Shown here piece after piece: positions 9,941-18,801 of a stretch of 64,000 bases of DNA. Under the pieces are notes generated by a model, which saw nothing but the letters and a program-made list of their open reading frames with translations, was not told the DNA's origin and ran no database searches. Position 1 is the stretch's first letter. Every line of letters begins with the position of its first letter. This DNA is from Caballeronia sp. SBC1 (GTDB lineage Bacteria > Pseudomonadota > Gammaproteobacteria > Burkholderiales > Burkholderiaceae): the NCBI RefSeq assembly GCF_011493005.1, contig NZ_CP049158.1, positions 1,762,372-1,826,371 of the forward strand, written 5' to 3'. Both the position numbers and the translations under genes were made by a program.

Positions 9941-10061
9941 GGGCTCGCGGACACTCTTTTGCAACGTATCATAGATAAGGATAAATCGGCAAATAACGGC
10001 AATCCATTGGATGTCGTTGTCACGTGTCGCGAAGCACGACAGAAAATCTGTCCGCAAGCCC
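9941..10061 (-). ncRNA. Retron msr-msd RNA with a1/a2 inverted repeats
   Basis: Upstream of the reverse transcriptase, on the same strand, GGGCTTGCGGAC (10061-10050) and GTCCGCGAGCCC (9952-9941) pair over 12 bases with one G-U, enclosing about 97 nt. This is the a1/a2 arrangement that bounds retron msr-msd RNAs. Right after a1 comes CAGATTT, as in my memory of Ec67 RNA (the branching G lies there), then a small hairpin TGTCG...CGACA. RNA length and distance to the gene (28 bp) fit the family. Confidence 0.68.
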
Positions 10062-10524
10062 GACGCGCAGAATAACACGGAGTTTCACCTTCCGGTCATC
10101 TAGCGCGTCGGCTTAATGCGGATGCCCGTGCCGCCAGTTGAATCTGGAAAATTTGCTCCAAACCGATTCGGTCGGCTGTTTCGAGTAGGTTCCTGAAGTT
10201 CTCCGCGGGACCGGGTCTGACCATTACGGGACAGTGACCATGCCTGAGCAAGCGACGGAAGCGAATTCGCGTCGCGGACGTCCGGAGCCAATCCGATTCG
10301 CTAATATCGATGCGCATGCAATTCCTTGATTACTTGTCGTGATCCCGCGCGGGGTGGAAAGTGATCTATGACGATCGGGGCACGATCCCGAGCGGAGCAC
10401 GCACTTGAAGTAGAGGCGCAACTTATCTCAAACTGCGCTTGAGGGAAGGAGTCGAACGTCCTCCCGATGAGGCCAAAGCTTGCCTGAGACGGCGAGCGCA
10501 GCACCCGCACCTTCTCGAACAGCT
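10062..10524. other. Stretch between retron and ABC-3C remnants, no supported gene
   Basis: Several short minus-strand frames overlap each other, none with a convincing start or family signal. It is probably decayed sequence. Confidence 0.4.
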
Positions 10525-10608
10525 TCAACCCTTCGTACCCTTCGGAGAGCGCGGCGCCTTGAGAACAGCATCAACAGATGTTCGAGGACGGTCTGGGGTA
10601 CCGTGCTC

Positions 10609-10641
10609 GATACGAAAAAGCTTGTCGCTCTGCGACAAGCT
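10609..10641 (-). terminator. Hairpin with T-run embedded in the 3' coding end of the ATPase gene
   Basis: On the minus strand AGCTTGTCGC and GCGACAAGCT form a perfect 10-bp stem with a 3-nt loop, followed by TTTTTCG. It overlaps the codons for QSDKL, close to where the family normally ends. Confidence 0.5.
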
Positions 10642-11075
10642 AACAACGAAATACTTCTCCTTGTTGAGGGCGGGTGGCAACTTATCTTTGAGTATCGATG
10701 CTACGAACTGGACATTGGCCTCCCTCTCGACAAGCTGGCCTATTTTTATTAGCTGGTTATCATGCATCAGCTCTTTCTTATCGTTCAATAGAAAATGAAA
10801 GCAAGGGATGCCTTCATTATCTGCAAACTGAGTATATGCAATGTCAAAGCACGAGATCTCGCCCTGTTTTTTTCCCGAGCTGAAGTTGACGTTGAACGCA
10901 TTGAACTTATATATGCGCTGGCCTGCCTTGTTCGTGGTTAGATCAACCTTCAAAGCATACCGTTCCCCGTAAAGTGTCTGAGCAACCGCCGCAAAGTATT
11001 TATTGAACTTATTAAGCTGAGATTTTATTGTGACCTCGAATTGACTCGAGAACAAAGAGTCCTCGATTTCGCTAA

Positions 11076-12404
11076 CAGGCTGCGGAAATAGAGGCCGACT
11101 TTACTGAGCCGTGAGCTTAATCAGAATTTTCAGCGGGGAATTTCTCATAGTTTGAAATGCGGACCGGTTAATTTCGGTTTTCGGACCTGTTTATGACGCT
11201 CTCTTGGGCATTTTTGGCTCACAGCGGCTGCAACGGCCGGATCTCTCCCAAGGTGCGCATGCGCACGAGGTTGTACGCGGCCATGGTCAGCACAAACATC
11301 TGATCGACCTTCTTCAAGCCGCGCACCATCACTTGACGCATACCGCCGATGCTCTTAGCCCAGCCGAAACCTTGTTCGATGAGCTTGCGCTTTTGCTGGG
11401 AAACCGCATAGCCCGCACTCTGGGCGATTGACTCGGGCACCGCCGACTGGCGGCCTGAGTTGTTTTGCGCCACGTGAGGCGTGACTTTCATGGTCTTGCA
11501 GGCCTCGATGAACTCTGCCGCGTCATAGCCTTTGTCCGCCCCCAGCGTGATCTCGCGCGTCGGATCGCCAAGCGCCTGGCGGGCATCGTTGATCATCACT
11601 TTGGCCGCTTCGCGCTCGGCATAGCCATCGGCCAGCGTCACCACGGCGCTGGCGATCAGCCCATGGCGGTTATCGCTTAACGTGTGGCCCATGTAGCGTA
11701 GCTCGCTTGCCGTTTTGCCCTTACGATACAGCCGCGAATCGGGGTCGCTCTTCGATTCATGCGTCTCATTGCTGCGCGTCTCACCCTTGAAGCTCCCACC
11801 GTCTTCGGGGTCCTGATCATCATCGCGGCGCACAAAGCTTTTATGGCCGGCCCATGCTTGAATTAACGTGCCATCGACGCTGAAGTGCTCACCGCAAAGC
11901 CAGCACTTCTTCTCGGCAATGCCCACAACCTCGTTGAAGAACTCGATGACCGCGTCATGCTTGATCAGGCGCTCGCGGTTCTTGGTGAAGACAGTGGGCA
12001 CCCAAACGGCATCGTCCATCGACAGGCCGATGAACCAACGAAACAGCAGGTTATATTGAACCTGCTCCATCAACTGGCGCTCCGAGCGAACGCTATAGAG
12101 CACTTGTAATAGCATCGCGCGCAGCAACTTCTCCGGGGCAATGCTGGGCCGCCCACCTTTGATATCAGCCTCGTACATGCCGGCAAACAAGCGATCCATC
12201 CTGGCCAATGCTGCGTTGGCCATCTTGCGAATCGAGCGCAGCGGATGATCGGCTGGAACAAAGTCCTCCAGCTTACGCAACGTGAACAAATTCTCGGTAA
12301 AGGTATCCGCGCCGCGCATCGCTTCTCACAGTTGTGGGGTCTTCACTAACAACGTTTGAACTGACCTTTTGGGTGACTCCGGGGTGAGGTATTTCCGCAG
12401 CCTG
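11076..12404 (-). mobile_element. IS5-family insertion sequence, 1329 bp, inside the ATPase gene
   Basis: Both ends carry CAGGCTGCGGAAATA as 15-bp perfect inverted repeats (11076-11090 and 12390-12404), and both flanks carry the 4-bp duplication CTAA (11072-11075 and 12405-12408). The single transposase gene fills most of the element. The intact ends, duplication and transposase indicate a recent insertion. Confidence 0.93.
11219..12319 (-). CDS. IS5-family transposase
   Basis: The 366-residue protein begins MRGADTFTENLFTLRKLEDF, the usual N-terminus of this IS5 subgroup. It has an N-terminal DUF772-like region (residues about 15-130, with SIAPEKLLRAMLLQVLYSVRSERQLMEQ) and a DDE transposase domain: VDGTLIQAWAG holds the first Asp, GADKGYDAAEF the second, and the GFGWAKSIGGMRQV region supplies the Glu-equivalent segment. 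The gene is uninterrupted and starts with ATG at 12319, 71 bp inside the right terminal repeat. Confidence 0.93.
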   Translation of the reverse strand: MRGADTFTENLFTLRKLEDFVPADHPLRSIRKMANAALARMDRLFAGMYEADIKGGRPSIAPEKLLRAMLLQVLYSVRSERQLMEQVQYNLLFRWFIGLSMDDAVWVPTVFTKNRERLIKHDAVIEFFNEVVGIAEKKCWLCGEHFSVDGTLIQAWAGHKSFVRRDDDQDPEDGGSFKGETRSNETHESKSDPDSRLYRKGKTASELRYMGHTLSDNRHGLIASAVVTLADGYAEREAAKVMINDARQALGDPTREITLGADKGYDAAEFIEACKTMKVTPHVAQNNSGRQSAVPESIAQSAGYAVSQQKRKLIEQGFGWAKSIGGMRQVMVRGLKKVDQMFVLTMAAYNLVRMRTLGEIRPLQPL

Positions 12405-13644
12405 CTAAGGCTCTCATTCAAAGTTTTAAGGGTGGTGTCGACGTCCGAGATCTGCTGGATCACTGTCTCATACTCGCCCATCTTGCGGTGCTTTTCGTTT
12501 AGGTCAATGATTAACGCCTCTAGACCCTCGAACGACTCACTCCGCGTCACCTTGTCGGTCAGTGACTTCTCTGACGTAAGCAAAGCTTCCAGCTCTTCTT
12601 CGCGCCGTTGGATATCGGCAGTGATCTGCGGCAACTCTCGACCGATGTAACGCGCCTTCTCATCAATCATGCGATTGTGAAATTCGTGCAATTGCTCAAA
12701 GGTCTTCTGGACGCCCTCTACCCTTGTGGAAACTTGCGTGTACAAGGCACGCAACTGACGCACATCAATATCGGAGCGCCCGTCCAAGATCTCTTGGGTA
12801 GCCTCAGACACCAGTTCCCGCCGCAATTTAAGCCGTCCAATGAGAGATCCTACCGCGTTGATTCGATGCTTTACCTGGTTAAGTTCACCAAGGTCGGATT
12901 CGAAATCGGCGTTTACATTGAACGTTGCTTTTTTTGCGTTCAAGGTCCCAATCTCTTCGGCAAGCAATGACAAAGCGGTTTCATAGGCCGAACGAGTTTG
13001 TTCCGATTCCAACCTCGATTTGAACGTTGTCTCGGTTCGAATGCTCGCCACTAGCTGCTGTTTCTCGTCACCGCGTTCAAAGTGGCAACCCAGCAGGAAC
13101 AAATACAAACTCTCGTACTCGTCATCCCGCGTGAAGGTGTCGAGAGTTTTGAGGGTATTGTTAACGCTATTATCTTTGTATCGGATGTTATGAGAGATGA
13201 TCTGTCGGAACGTTGGCTTCTTGCCGAAATGCCCGGGGAACAAGTGTTCAGTTAGCGCCTGCTCGAATTCTTCCTCAGTCTTCTGTTCCCCGTCGATCCG
13301 ACGAATCATCCGTTTGCGCGGAAGAAAATTCCTTTCGATCTTGATCTCCCGAGCGGCCTCATCGCTCAAATTCTCGACGAGAGAAAGCGTAATCAGCACT
13401 GACGTGTCAACGAGAAAATTCTTAACAAGAGAGTATTCGTTTTTCTTGTTTTCCGGGTCAGTGTAAATGCCTTTCGTGGACGCACCAACGCAAAAGTCAA
13501 TCAGAGCCAGTACGGTCGTCTTCCCAACGTTATTACCAGTCTCTGACTCACCTACTTGGGGAGTCTCATCGACGATCAAATTCAGCCCGGCGTGAAAATT
13601 TATATGTCGGATCGTTCCCAAATCATTCGAAATTCTAAGACTTT

Positions 13645-13872
13645 TTAGGAACATAACTCGATATCCCCCTCGAGATTGAATTTAATCAAATCAATTATGA
13701 ATAGCCAATCCAGGCTAAGCACCAGGATCGGCATGGTCACGTCACGAAACTTCCGGACCTCCGCATATAAATCTAATAGACTGCACACTTTTAGTTTCTT
13801 GAGTGCTTCTAAAATGAGTCCACCGTTATAGTACAGACTCAATGTAGGATGAATATCGTCAGGAAGAAGCAT
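13645..13872 (-). CDS. ABC-three-component system middle component (MC6-like)
   Basis: This 75-residue protein begins MLLPDDIHPTLSLYYNGGLI and has a helical second half (MPILVLSLDWLFIIDLI), matching the small middle component that sits between effector and ATPase genes in ABC-3C systems. I chose the ATG at 13872 because it overlaps the end of the effector frame (TGA at 13859-13861), a typical coupled arrangement; a longer frame reaches 13929. Its 3' end overlaps the ATPase start by 10 nt. It is the only intact gene of the system, and its upstream promoter is separated from it by an IS3-family element. Confidence 0.75.
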   Translation of the reverse strand: MLLPDDIHPTLSLYYNGGLILEALKKLKVCSLLDLYAEVRKFRDVTMPILVLSLDWLFIIDLIKFNLEGDIELCS

Positions 13873-14017
13873 GTTTACTAATGCTCGGATGTTCAAAAAT
13901 CTTGCATCGGACAAATGCATCAACCACAATCAAGCTGACACACAGCTCCAATTCTTCTTTCGGCATTTCTAGGTAATTCTTGCTTTCGGCGGTTGTCAAC
14001 GTAGTTGTCGCGTCACT

Positions 14018-15109
14018 TCAAGCAAACTGCTTTAGTTCTTCCGGCTGCATACGCTCCGGATTGAGCCAGACTTCATCCTTCAATTCCCAATTGCGCGTCG
14101 ATCGGGACCAACGCTGTGGATTGCGCTGCCTGGCCTCTGCATAAACGGCTTCACGTTGCGCGAGCACTGCGGCGGCTACGCCGTTGTGGCGCTGCGCCGG
14201 CGTGACGAATTTCAGGCCGCTGTGTTTGTGCTCCTGGTTGTACCAACGCACGAACTTCTGCGTCCAGGCACGGGCCTCATCCACGCTGCCGAACGGCCTG
14301 CGTGGATAGTCGGGCCGGTACTTGCAGGTGCGGAACAGCGACTCTGCGTACGGGTTGTCATTACTCACACGCGGGCGGCTAAACGAGGCCGCAACCCCCA
14401 AGTTCTCCAGAGTGGCAAGCATCGTCGCACCCTTCATCGGGCTGCCGTTATCCGAGTGCAGCACCAGAGGACGTCCTGCCAGGCCCTCGGCCAGACTGGC
14501 ACGCCGCATCAGCAACGCGGCCAGTTCCGCCGATTCGGCTTCATGCACTTCGTGAGCAACAATCTTGCGGCTGAACACGTCCAGCATCATGTACCAGTAG
14601 TAGTACTGTCCTTTGACCGCCGCCTGCAGCCACGTGATGTCCCACGACCAGACCTGATTCGGCGCTGTCGCACAATGACTGGTCACCACCCGGGTCGAAG
14701 GCTTGCGCGCACGACCCCGGTGATGCTGCTGCGAGGCGCTGCGCAGCACGCGGTAAAAGCTCGATTCCGACGCGACATACACGCCGCGATCCGCCAGGCT
14801 TGGCACGATCTGGCTGGGCGGCAAGCTGGCAAACTCCGCACTATTGGCTACCTCAAGAATCTGTTGCCGTTCGGCCTCACTCAGCTGGTTACCCGGCGGC
14901 GGCCGTTCGGTCGTGGTACGGCCATCGGCGTGCACCGCGTCACCGTCACCCACCCAGCGCTGGAACGTGCGCAGGCTCAGGCCCAGCTCGTCGCAAGCCT
15001 TCTCCAGCCGGCAGCCTGACTGCGCCGCCTCGCGTATCAACGATACACATAACAGGCGATCCGGGACGTTGATTAATCGTCCTCTTTGTCTCCCCAGATC
15101 GCCTGGGCT
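14018..15109 (-). CDS. IS3-family transposase OrfB (made as OrfAB by -1 frameshift)
   Basis: The frame continues from the slippery site in OrfA and has no good start of its own. It contains an HTH_21-like region, then the integrase core with WSWDITWL (first Asp), LHSDNGSP (second Asp) and NPYAESLFRT (Glu), the DDE triad of retroviral-type integrases. The C-terminal WYNQEHKHSGL motif is typical of IS3. No stop or frame damage is visible, so the element appears functional. Confidence 0.9.
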   Translation of the reverse strand, partial: SPGDLGRQRGRLINVPDRLLCVSLIREAAQSGCRLEKACDELGLSLRTFQRWVGDGDAVHADGRTTTERPPPGNQLSEAERQQILEVANSAEFASLPPSQIVPSLADRGVYVASESSFYRVLRSASQQHHRGRARKPSTRVVTSHCATAPNQVWSWDITWLQAAVKGQYYYWYMMLDVFSRKIVAHEVHEAESAELAALLMRRASLAEGLAGRPLVLHSDNGSPMKGATMLATLENLGVAASFSRPRVSNDNPYAESLFRTCKYRPDYPRRPFGSVDEARAWTQKFVRWYNQEHKHSGLKFVTPAQRHNGVAAAVLAQREAVYAEARQRNPQRWSRSTRNWELKDEVWLNPERMQPEELKQFA

Positions 15110-15570
15110 TTTTTTCTCAGAATCAGCAGCGCAGCCGCTTCCGCCAGCGCCTTCTCCTTGCGCTGCAATTCCTTCTCGAGCTGCTGGATCCGCTTCTTGT
15201 CGTCCTTCGACTGATGGCGCTGCTCGCGTGCCTGCTCCGTGGCATTCGCATTGGCCGAACGGCAAGCGGCTCGCCAGGCGGATATCTGTTCTGGATAAAG
15301 ACCCTTTCGACGACAATACTCGGCCAGCTCCGCTGCATTGAGCGGCGCGGTTTCCAGCACTACTGCAAACTTGTCCTCCGAAGACCATGCTTCGGGATTC
15401 TTCCCATCGCCCGGCACGGCCAACCCTTGTCCTTTCGCCTGTCGGCGCCACGTGTACAACGTCTGTTCGGTAATCCCCGTTTCTCTGGCCAGCGCCGAAA
15501 CCAGCGCGTTTTCCGGTGGCATCATGCGCCGCACCAGCGCTTCTTTTCTTTCTGCTGAGTAGGTTTTCAT
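15073..15570 (-). CDS. IS3-family transposase OrfA
   Basis: The 165-residue protein begins MKTYSAERKEALVRRMMPPE and contains an N-terminal helix-turn-helix (TGITEQTLYTWRRQAK) and a C-terminal leucine-rich coiled coil (QQLEKELQRKEKALAEAAAL) used for dimerisation. Near its end a run of seven A followed by G on the coding strand (15115-15108) is the A6G-type slippery site at which IS3 elements make the OrfAB fusion by -1 frameshifting. Confidence 0.9.
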   Translation of the reverse strand: MKTYSAERKEALVRRMMPPENALVSALARETGITEQTLYTWRRQAKGQGLAVPGDGKNPEAWSSEDKFAVVLETAPLNAAELAEYCRRKGLYPEQISAWRAACRSANANATEQAREQRHQSKDDKKRIQQLEKELQRKEKALAEAAALLILRKKAQAIWGDKEDD

Positions 15571-16680
15571 TCACCCTGATTTTACCGCCCCCGGACCATG
15601 TCTATAAGAATCAGATAACACGACAACTATTCTGACGCCGGGGGCTTTCAATCACCCGATCCATCGATGCGTCAATGATGCGAAAAAAAAGATCATCGTC
15701 TTTGTAGTCCTTTCGCAGCCGCAGGTACTCCGACTTGAGAGCTTGCATCACCGAGATGCTTCGATTCTTCCCCGCCCTATCGAACTCCGCATAGATGCCA
15801 TTCATCCGGGGATGATAAACAGCGTAGTCCTGGACAACGCTAGCGGCCGTCGCTAAGTTGTTGAAATTGATCTTGTCATCCACGCTGAATCCCGTCGATG
15901 GGACACTACTACCGGTTGCAGAAAGGTCTTCTTGCGCGAGAATTTTAATTATCTCGGCCAAATTACTTTCAACCCTTGCCTGATCCGTATCGCTGCCTAG
16001 CTGCTTCTTGATGAACTCAAAGACATCATGCTGTTGTGCTGTCGTCAGATGCAACAAATGACTCAGGATAGATGCGAGGTCGTGAATGTCCTGCTTCGGG
16101 TAGAACACGAGACTGTGAGGGTTTACATACGTCAGTTTTCTAAGGTGTGAAGCATCTTTCGCAATCGAGATAAACTGAAATTTATGACCCTTGTACACAG
16201 ACAAGTTTTTTCCAAGCGCCGACTCAATCTTGACTTTGGTAGCGGTCGCAGACACTTGCACGACGAGTTTTTCTCCGCTATCAATCAAATCAATAGCCTC
16301 AGCATTCTGGCTCGTTGCATTAGTGTTCACTAGAGCATAGCCAAATAAGACGTTGAAAAATTCTATATAAAAATCTTCTGCATGCAGATTAAGATTTAGT
16401 AAGTTTAGCTTGCCTAGTGTCTCAATCCGAACGCACATCCACGTCAACTTCTCTTCGCAGTAGTTGAAATAATCTTTTATTCATTGCGTCATAGCGGTCG
16501 TTAGGAGTAGTCGGCAGACAATTCGTCGGCGTCGCGCTGACTGCCGTAGTGTACTTTATTAAACGATGACTCAGACTTGCGATTTCAAATCAACAGCAGC
16601 CGGCGGGATGCCGACAGCACGCCCACGGTATGCTGGGCTCCATCGAGTTCTGCGTCTTCTCGACCCAGTATCTTCCTGTA

Positions 16681-16696
16681 CTGTACATTTGTACAG
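16681..16696. promoter_or_regulatory. LexA box (CTGT-N8-ACAG)
   Basis: CTGTACATTTGTACAG is a perfect palindrome and an exact match to the beta/gammaproteobacterial LexA consensus. It lies 18 bp ahead of a short frame starting at 16715 with a GGAG ribosome-binding site. Confidence 0.75.
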
Positions 16697-16714
16697 TATT
16701 TTGGAGACGCGAGC

Positions 16715-16801
16715 ATGAGCCACTTTCGGCGCTTCGGAAACGGGAAGCGCCGCAATGAGTGCGGGCATTGGAGCAGATCGGATTTGTCTGTCCGCCTTTA
16801 G
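16715..16801 (+). CDS. Possible 28-codon SOS-controlled leader or remnant
   Basis: ATG at 16715 behind GGAG, directly after a LexA box. The peptide is basic and Arg-rich (MSHFRRFGNGKRRN). The coding stretch contains a 9-bp hairpin, CGGCGCTTC (16727-16735) with GAAGCGCCG (16744-16752). It may be a truncated SOS gene cut off when the island formed, or a leader peptide. No longer frame follows. Confidence 0.3.
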   Translation: MSHFRRFGNGKRRNECGHWSRSDLSVRL

Positions 16802-17549
16802 ACGTCAAATCGAAACGCTCTACTGGGTGCGAAATTTTCCGCGACGGGCGAAGAATGGAGACCACCGATATGCTATTTTGCATACCCCTGTGGATAACCG
16901 CGGCCAGCTGAGGCCCATCCTCAGCGGTTTCCGTTTCGCATCCTGCCCGTCCGCCAAGGGCGATCGTTGTCAATGACGACTGGCTCTTTCGCAGCCGAGA
17001 CGGGATATCCGCCGATGTCGACCAACTGGCAGTTCCGGGTCGACTTCGGATCCAAGACTTTCTTGTGCGCAGCCGTTCGCTGGGCCTGGAACCCGTCGAG
17101 CGTGAATGTCCGCGTCGGGCTGAGGGACAGACGTTCGAACCAACCAAGGCGACCGTCGTTTTATGGCCAACTCAATCGATCATGGCACGCCGCCAGCCGC
17201 ACCTATGCGATTTTGCAAGACGTAGCCTATCGAATTCGCGCTCCCAAACGCGTCCTGCAATACAAATCAGTTTATAGCGTGCGATGACCTGAGTAGAAAT
17301 GTAAGCAGCAATCGGCTACGTTCAACGTGCGGATGGCGCGACGGCTTTTTACTCTTGCTGCCGTTTTAGAGAACTGCGGTGGCAGGCGTCGGACCGCCCA
17401 TCCGCCGAATGTCATTCAGCCAAACAGCTTGCTGACAGCTTCAAATCTTCACTTCATCGAAGGATATTCGTTTCTGACACGGCCCCACCCCACCCGCCCA
17501 TCAATTTAACTACCATCCCAAAGTGCCCATCCCTTAACTCCCCACCCCC

Positions 17550-17960
17550 ATGGAATTCGACACCAAAGTAGCCATCATCATCCTCGACGACCTCGCCGTC
17601 TGGCAGAAGCTCAACGTAACCGCGTTCCTCGCGACCGGCATCGCGGGCGCGGCTCCTGACGCAATGGGCGAACCGTACATCGATGCCGCTGGCAGAACCC
17701 ACGCCCGCCTCCTCGGCCAGCCCATCATGGTTTACCAGGCCGACCCTTCCGGCCTCCTCCGCGCCTTCCGCCAAGCGATAGAACGAGAACTAACCCGCGC
17801 CGTCTACGTCCGCGCGATGTTTTCCACTGGCCACGATGAAGCCAATCGGGAAGTGTTTCTAAAGGAGCCGGCTGATGCGCCCGATCTGGTCGGACTGGCC
17901 GTGAGAGGCCCGAAGAAAGCAGTCGATAAAGCCATCAAGGGCTTATCGCTGCATGGATGA
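17550..17960 (+). CDS. DUF2000 family protein
   Basis: This 136-residue protein starts MEFDTKVAIIILDDLAVWQK and LNVTAFLATGIAGAAP, the well-conserved opening of DUF2000 proteins, which have a peptidyl-tRNA-hydrolase-like fold and no settled function. A later VYVRAMFSTGHDEANRE segment is also typical. No signal peptide. It stands alone, convergent with the hopanoid operon, with only 91 bp between stop codons. Confidence 0.85.
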   Translation: MEFDTKVAIIILDDLAVWQKLNVTAFLATGIAGAAPDAMGEPYIDAAGRTHARLLGQPIMVYQADPSGLLRAFRQAIERELTRAVYVRAMFSTGHDEANREVFLKEPADAPDLVGLAVRGPKKAVDKAIKGLSLHG

Positions 17961-18051
17961 TTGAAACAAGATCGAAACGCGGTCGCACGCCGACTTACCG
18001 ACCGCAACTCCCTACTCAGCCGCGCATCGGCCAAGGCAAAAACCTAAAACC

Positions 18052-18801
18052 CTAAACCCCCAAAGCCCCCGCCGCGCCCATAGCGTGTCGCGCCTGGACC
18101 AACGAAGTCCTTGCCGCCCGCGCATCGCCAGCAATCTTCAACAGCGCACCCAACTGCGAAGGCTCCTTCAGCAACTCGCGCAATATCGGCAGAATCGTCG
18201 TAGTCCCATCGTCCCGCAGCCCGGCCGTTGCAGCACTCGGCAAACTCCGCCAAGCCGGATCAACAATCGCCCGACAAACTGCAAACGGTAATCCCCGCGC
18301 CGTGGCAATCGCCCCGGCAATATGCGATTCCATATCCACGGCCAACGCCCCGGTAGCCCGATAAAGCGAGCTCTTCTGCTGCTCGCCGGTCAAAGGCGCG
18401 CTCACACCGGCCATCGTCCCTCGAACCGCCCGCGCTTCCAGCGGCGTCCCGGCAAAAGCCGCAAACAGCCGTGCGGACCATTCCGGATCAGTATCAAGCA
18501 CACCGAACGGCCCCGAAACAGAACTCGCGATAATCACTGTCCCCGGCTCCAACTCCGGCGAAAGTCCTCCGGCCGTCCCGAAGCTAATAATCCCGGAACA
18601 CCCCCGCGCCAACGCTTCGCTGATCGCACGTTCAAGCAAATCCGATCGCGCCGCGAACACCGCTTCCACCCCAGGCCCGCGAGCGATACGCGCTTCAAAC
18701 GCCATCCCCGTCGCGGCAATAACGGGCAAACGCACATCGCCAGAACTGAAGCCAGAGCCGCCAGAACCAGAGCCAACACCGGACCCAGACCGCGAACTCA
18801 C
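18052..18801 (-). CDS. hpnG: Hopanoid-associated phosphorylase HpnG
   Basis: HpnG is a nucleoside-phosphorylase-like enzyme proposed to release adenine from adenosylhopane on the way to ribosylhopane. The core shows VIAATGMAFEARIA, IISFGTAGGLSP and a late ALAVDMESHIAGAIA segment (the nucleoside-phosphorylase Met-Glu pair), as in MTA/SAH nucleosidases. I chose the GTG at 18801, which overlaps the shc stop codon as GTGA; a longer frame from an ATG at 18864 would overlap shc by 67 bp. The first 17 codons encode a Ser/Gly-rich tail of low complexity. It is the last gene of the hopanoid operon. Confidence 0.85.
   Translation of the reverse strand: MSSRSGSGVGSGSGGSGFSSGDVRLPVIAATGMAFEARIARGPGVEAVFAARSDLLERAISEALARGCSGIISFGTAGGLSPELEPGTVIIASSVSGPFGVLDTDPEWSARLFAAFAGTPLEARAVRGTMAGVSAPLTGEQQKSSLYRATGALAVDMESHIAGAIATARGLPFAVCRAIVDPAWRSLPSAATAGLRDDGTTTILPILRELLKEPSQLGALLKIAGDARAARTSLVQARHAMGAAGALGV

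Larger units (their letters stand above)
10525..13654 (-). pseudogene. ABC-3C system ATPase (DUF2326 family), split by an IS5-family element
   Basis: The N-terminal part (13654 to 12405) opens MFLKSLRISNDLGTIRHINF and carries a Walker A motif GNNVGKTT at about residue 40, followed by long coiled-coil stretches as in SMC/RecN-like ATPases. The C-terminal part (11071 to 10525) carries the DUF2326 signature around FNKYFAAVAQTLYGE and GKKQGEISCFDIAY and the terminal SQSDKLFR. Removing the element at 11076-12404 and one copy of its CTAA duplication restores one frame (LNESLSEIEDSLFSS) of 598 codons, so the insertion alone breaks the gene. Residues after DKLFRI look foreign, so the natural end may also be lost. 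It starts inside the end of the middle-component gene (10-nt overlap). Confidence 0.85.
14004..15627 (-). mobile_element. IS3-family insertion sequence, about 1624 bp, inside the effector gene
   Basis: The left end (GTTGTCGCGTCAC) and the inverted right end (GTTGTCGTGTTAT) are imperfect inverted repeats sharing GTTGTCG and further bases. Both are flanked by TA, so the exact edge could shift by a base or two. Inside are overlapping orfA and orfB in different frames. No clear 3-4 bp duplication is visible. Confidence 0.85.
13859..16484 (-). pseudogene. ABC-3C effector with SMEK domain, split by an IS3-family element
   Basis: The upstream part reads NYCEEKLTWMCVRIETLGKL then NLNLHAEDFYIEFFNVLFGY, IDLIDSGEKLVVQVSATATK and FISIAKDASHLRK, the SMEK domain of ABC-3C effectors. 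The downstream part, beyond the element (14003 to 13859), reads EELELCVSLIVVDAFVRCKIFEHPS, the conserved end of these proteins. Deleting 1626 bp of element plus duplicated bases joins the two in frame. A second lesion lies at the start: ATGAATAAAAG at 16484 has one A too many, and removing it gives MNKDYFNYCEEKL, the expected N-terminus. As it stands, translation could begin only at the TTG at 16447. Confidence 0.8.
16485..17549. other. Right flank of the defence island, mostly without supported genes
   Basis: Apart from the LexA box and short frame described separately, only overlapping low-quality frames are seen on both strands (16590-17147 minus, 16967-17287 plus). I see no recombinase or tRNA that would explain the island border. 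Confidence 0.4.

Noticed and set aside
12384..12401. GGTGAGGTATTTCCGCAG at the IS5 end, similar to the iteron start
   Set aside because: It is part of the IS5 terminal region and lacks the CRGGA ending; the likeness is coincidental.
16590..17147. Minus-strand frame of 185 codons across the LexA region
   Set aside because: Ser/Arg-rich composition and overlap with other frames; no domain or start signal.
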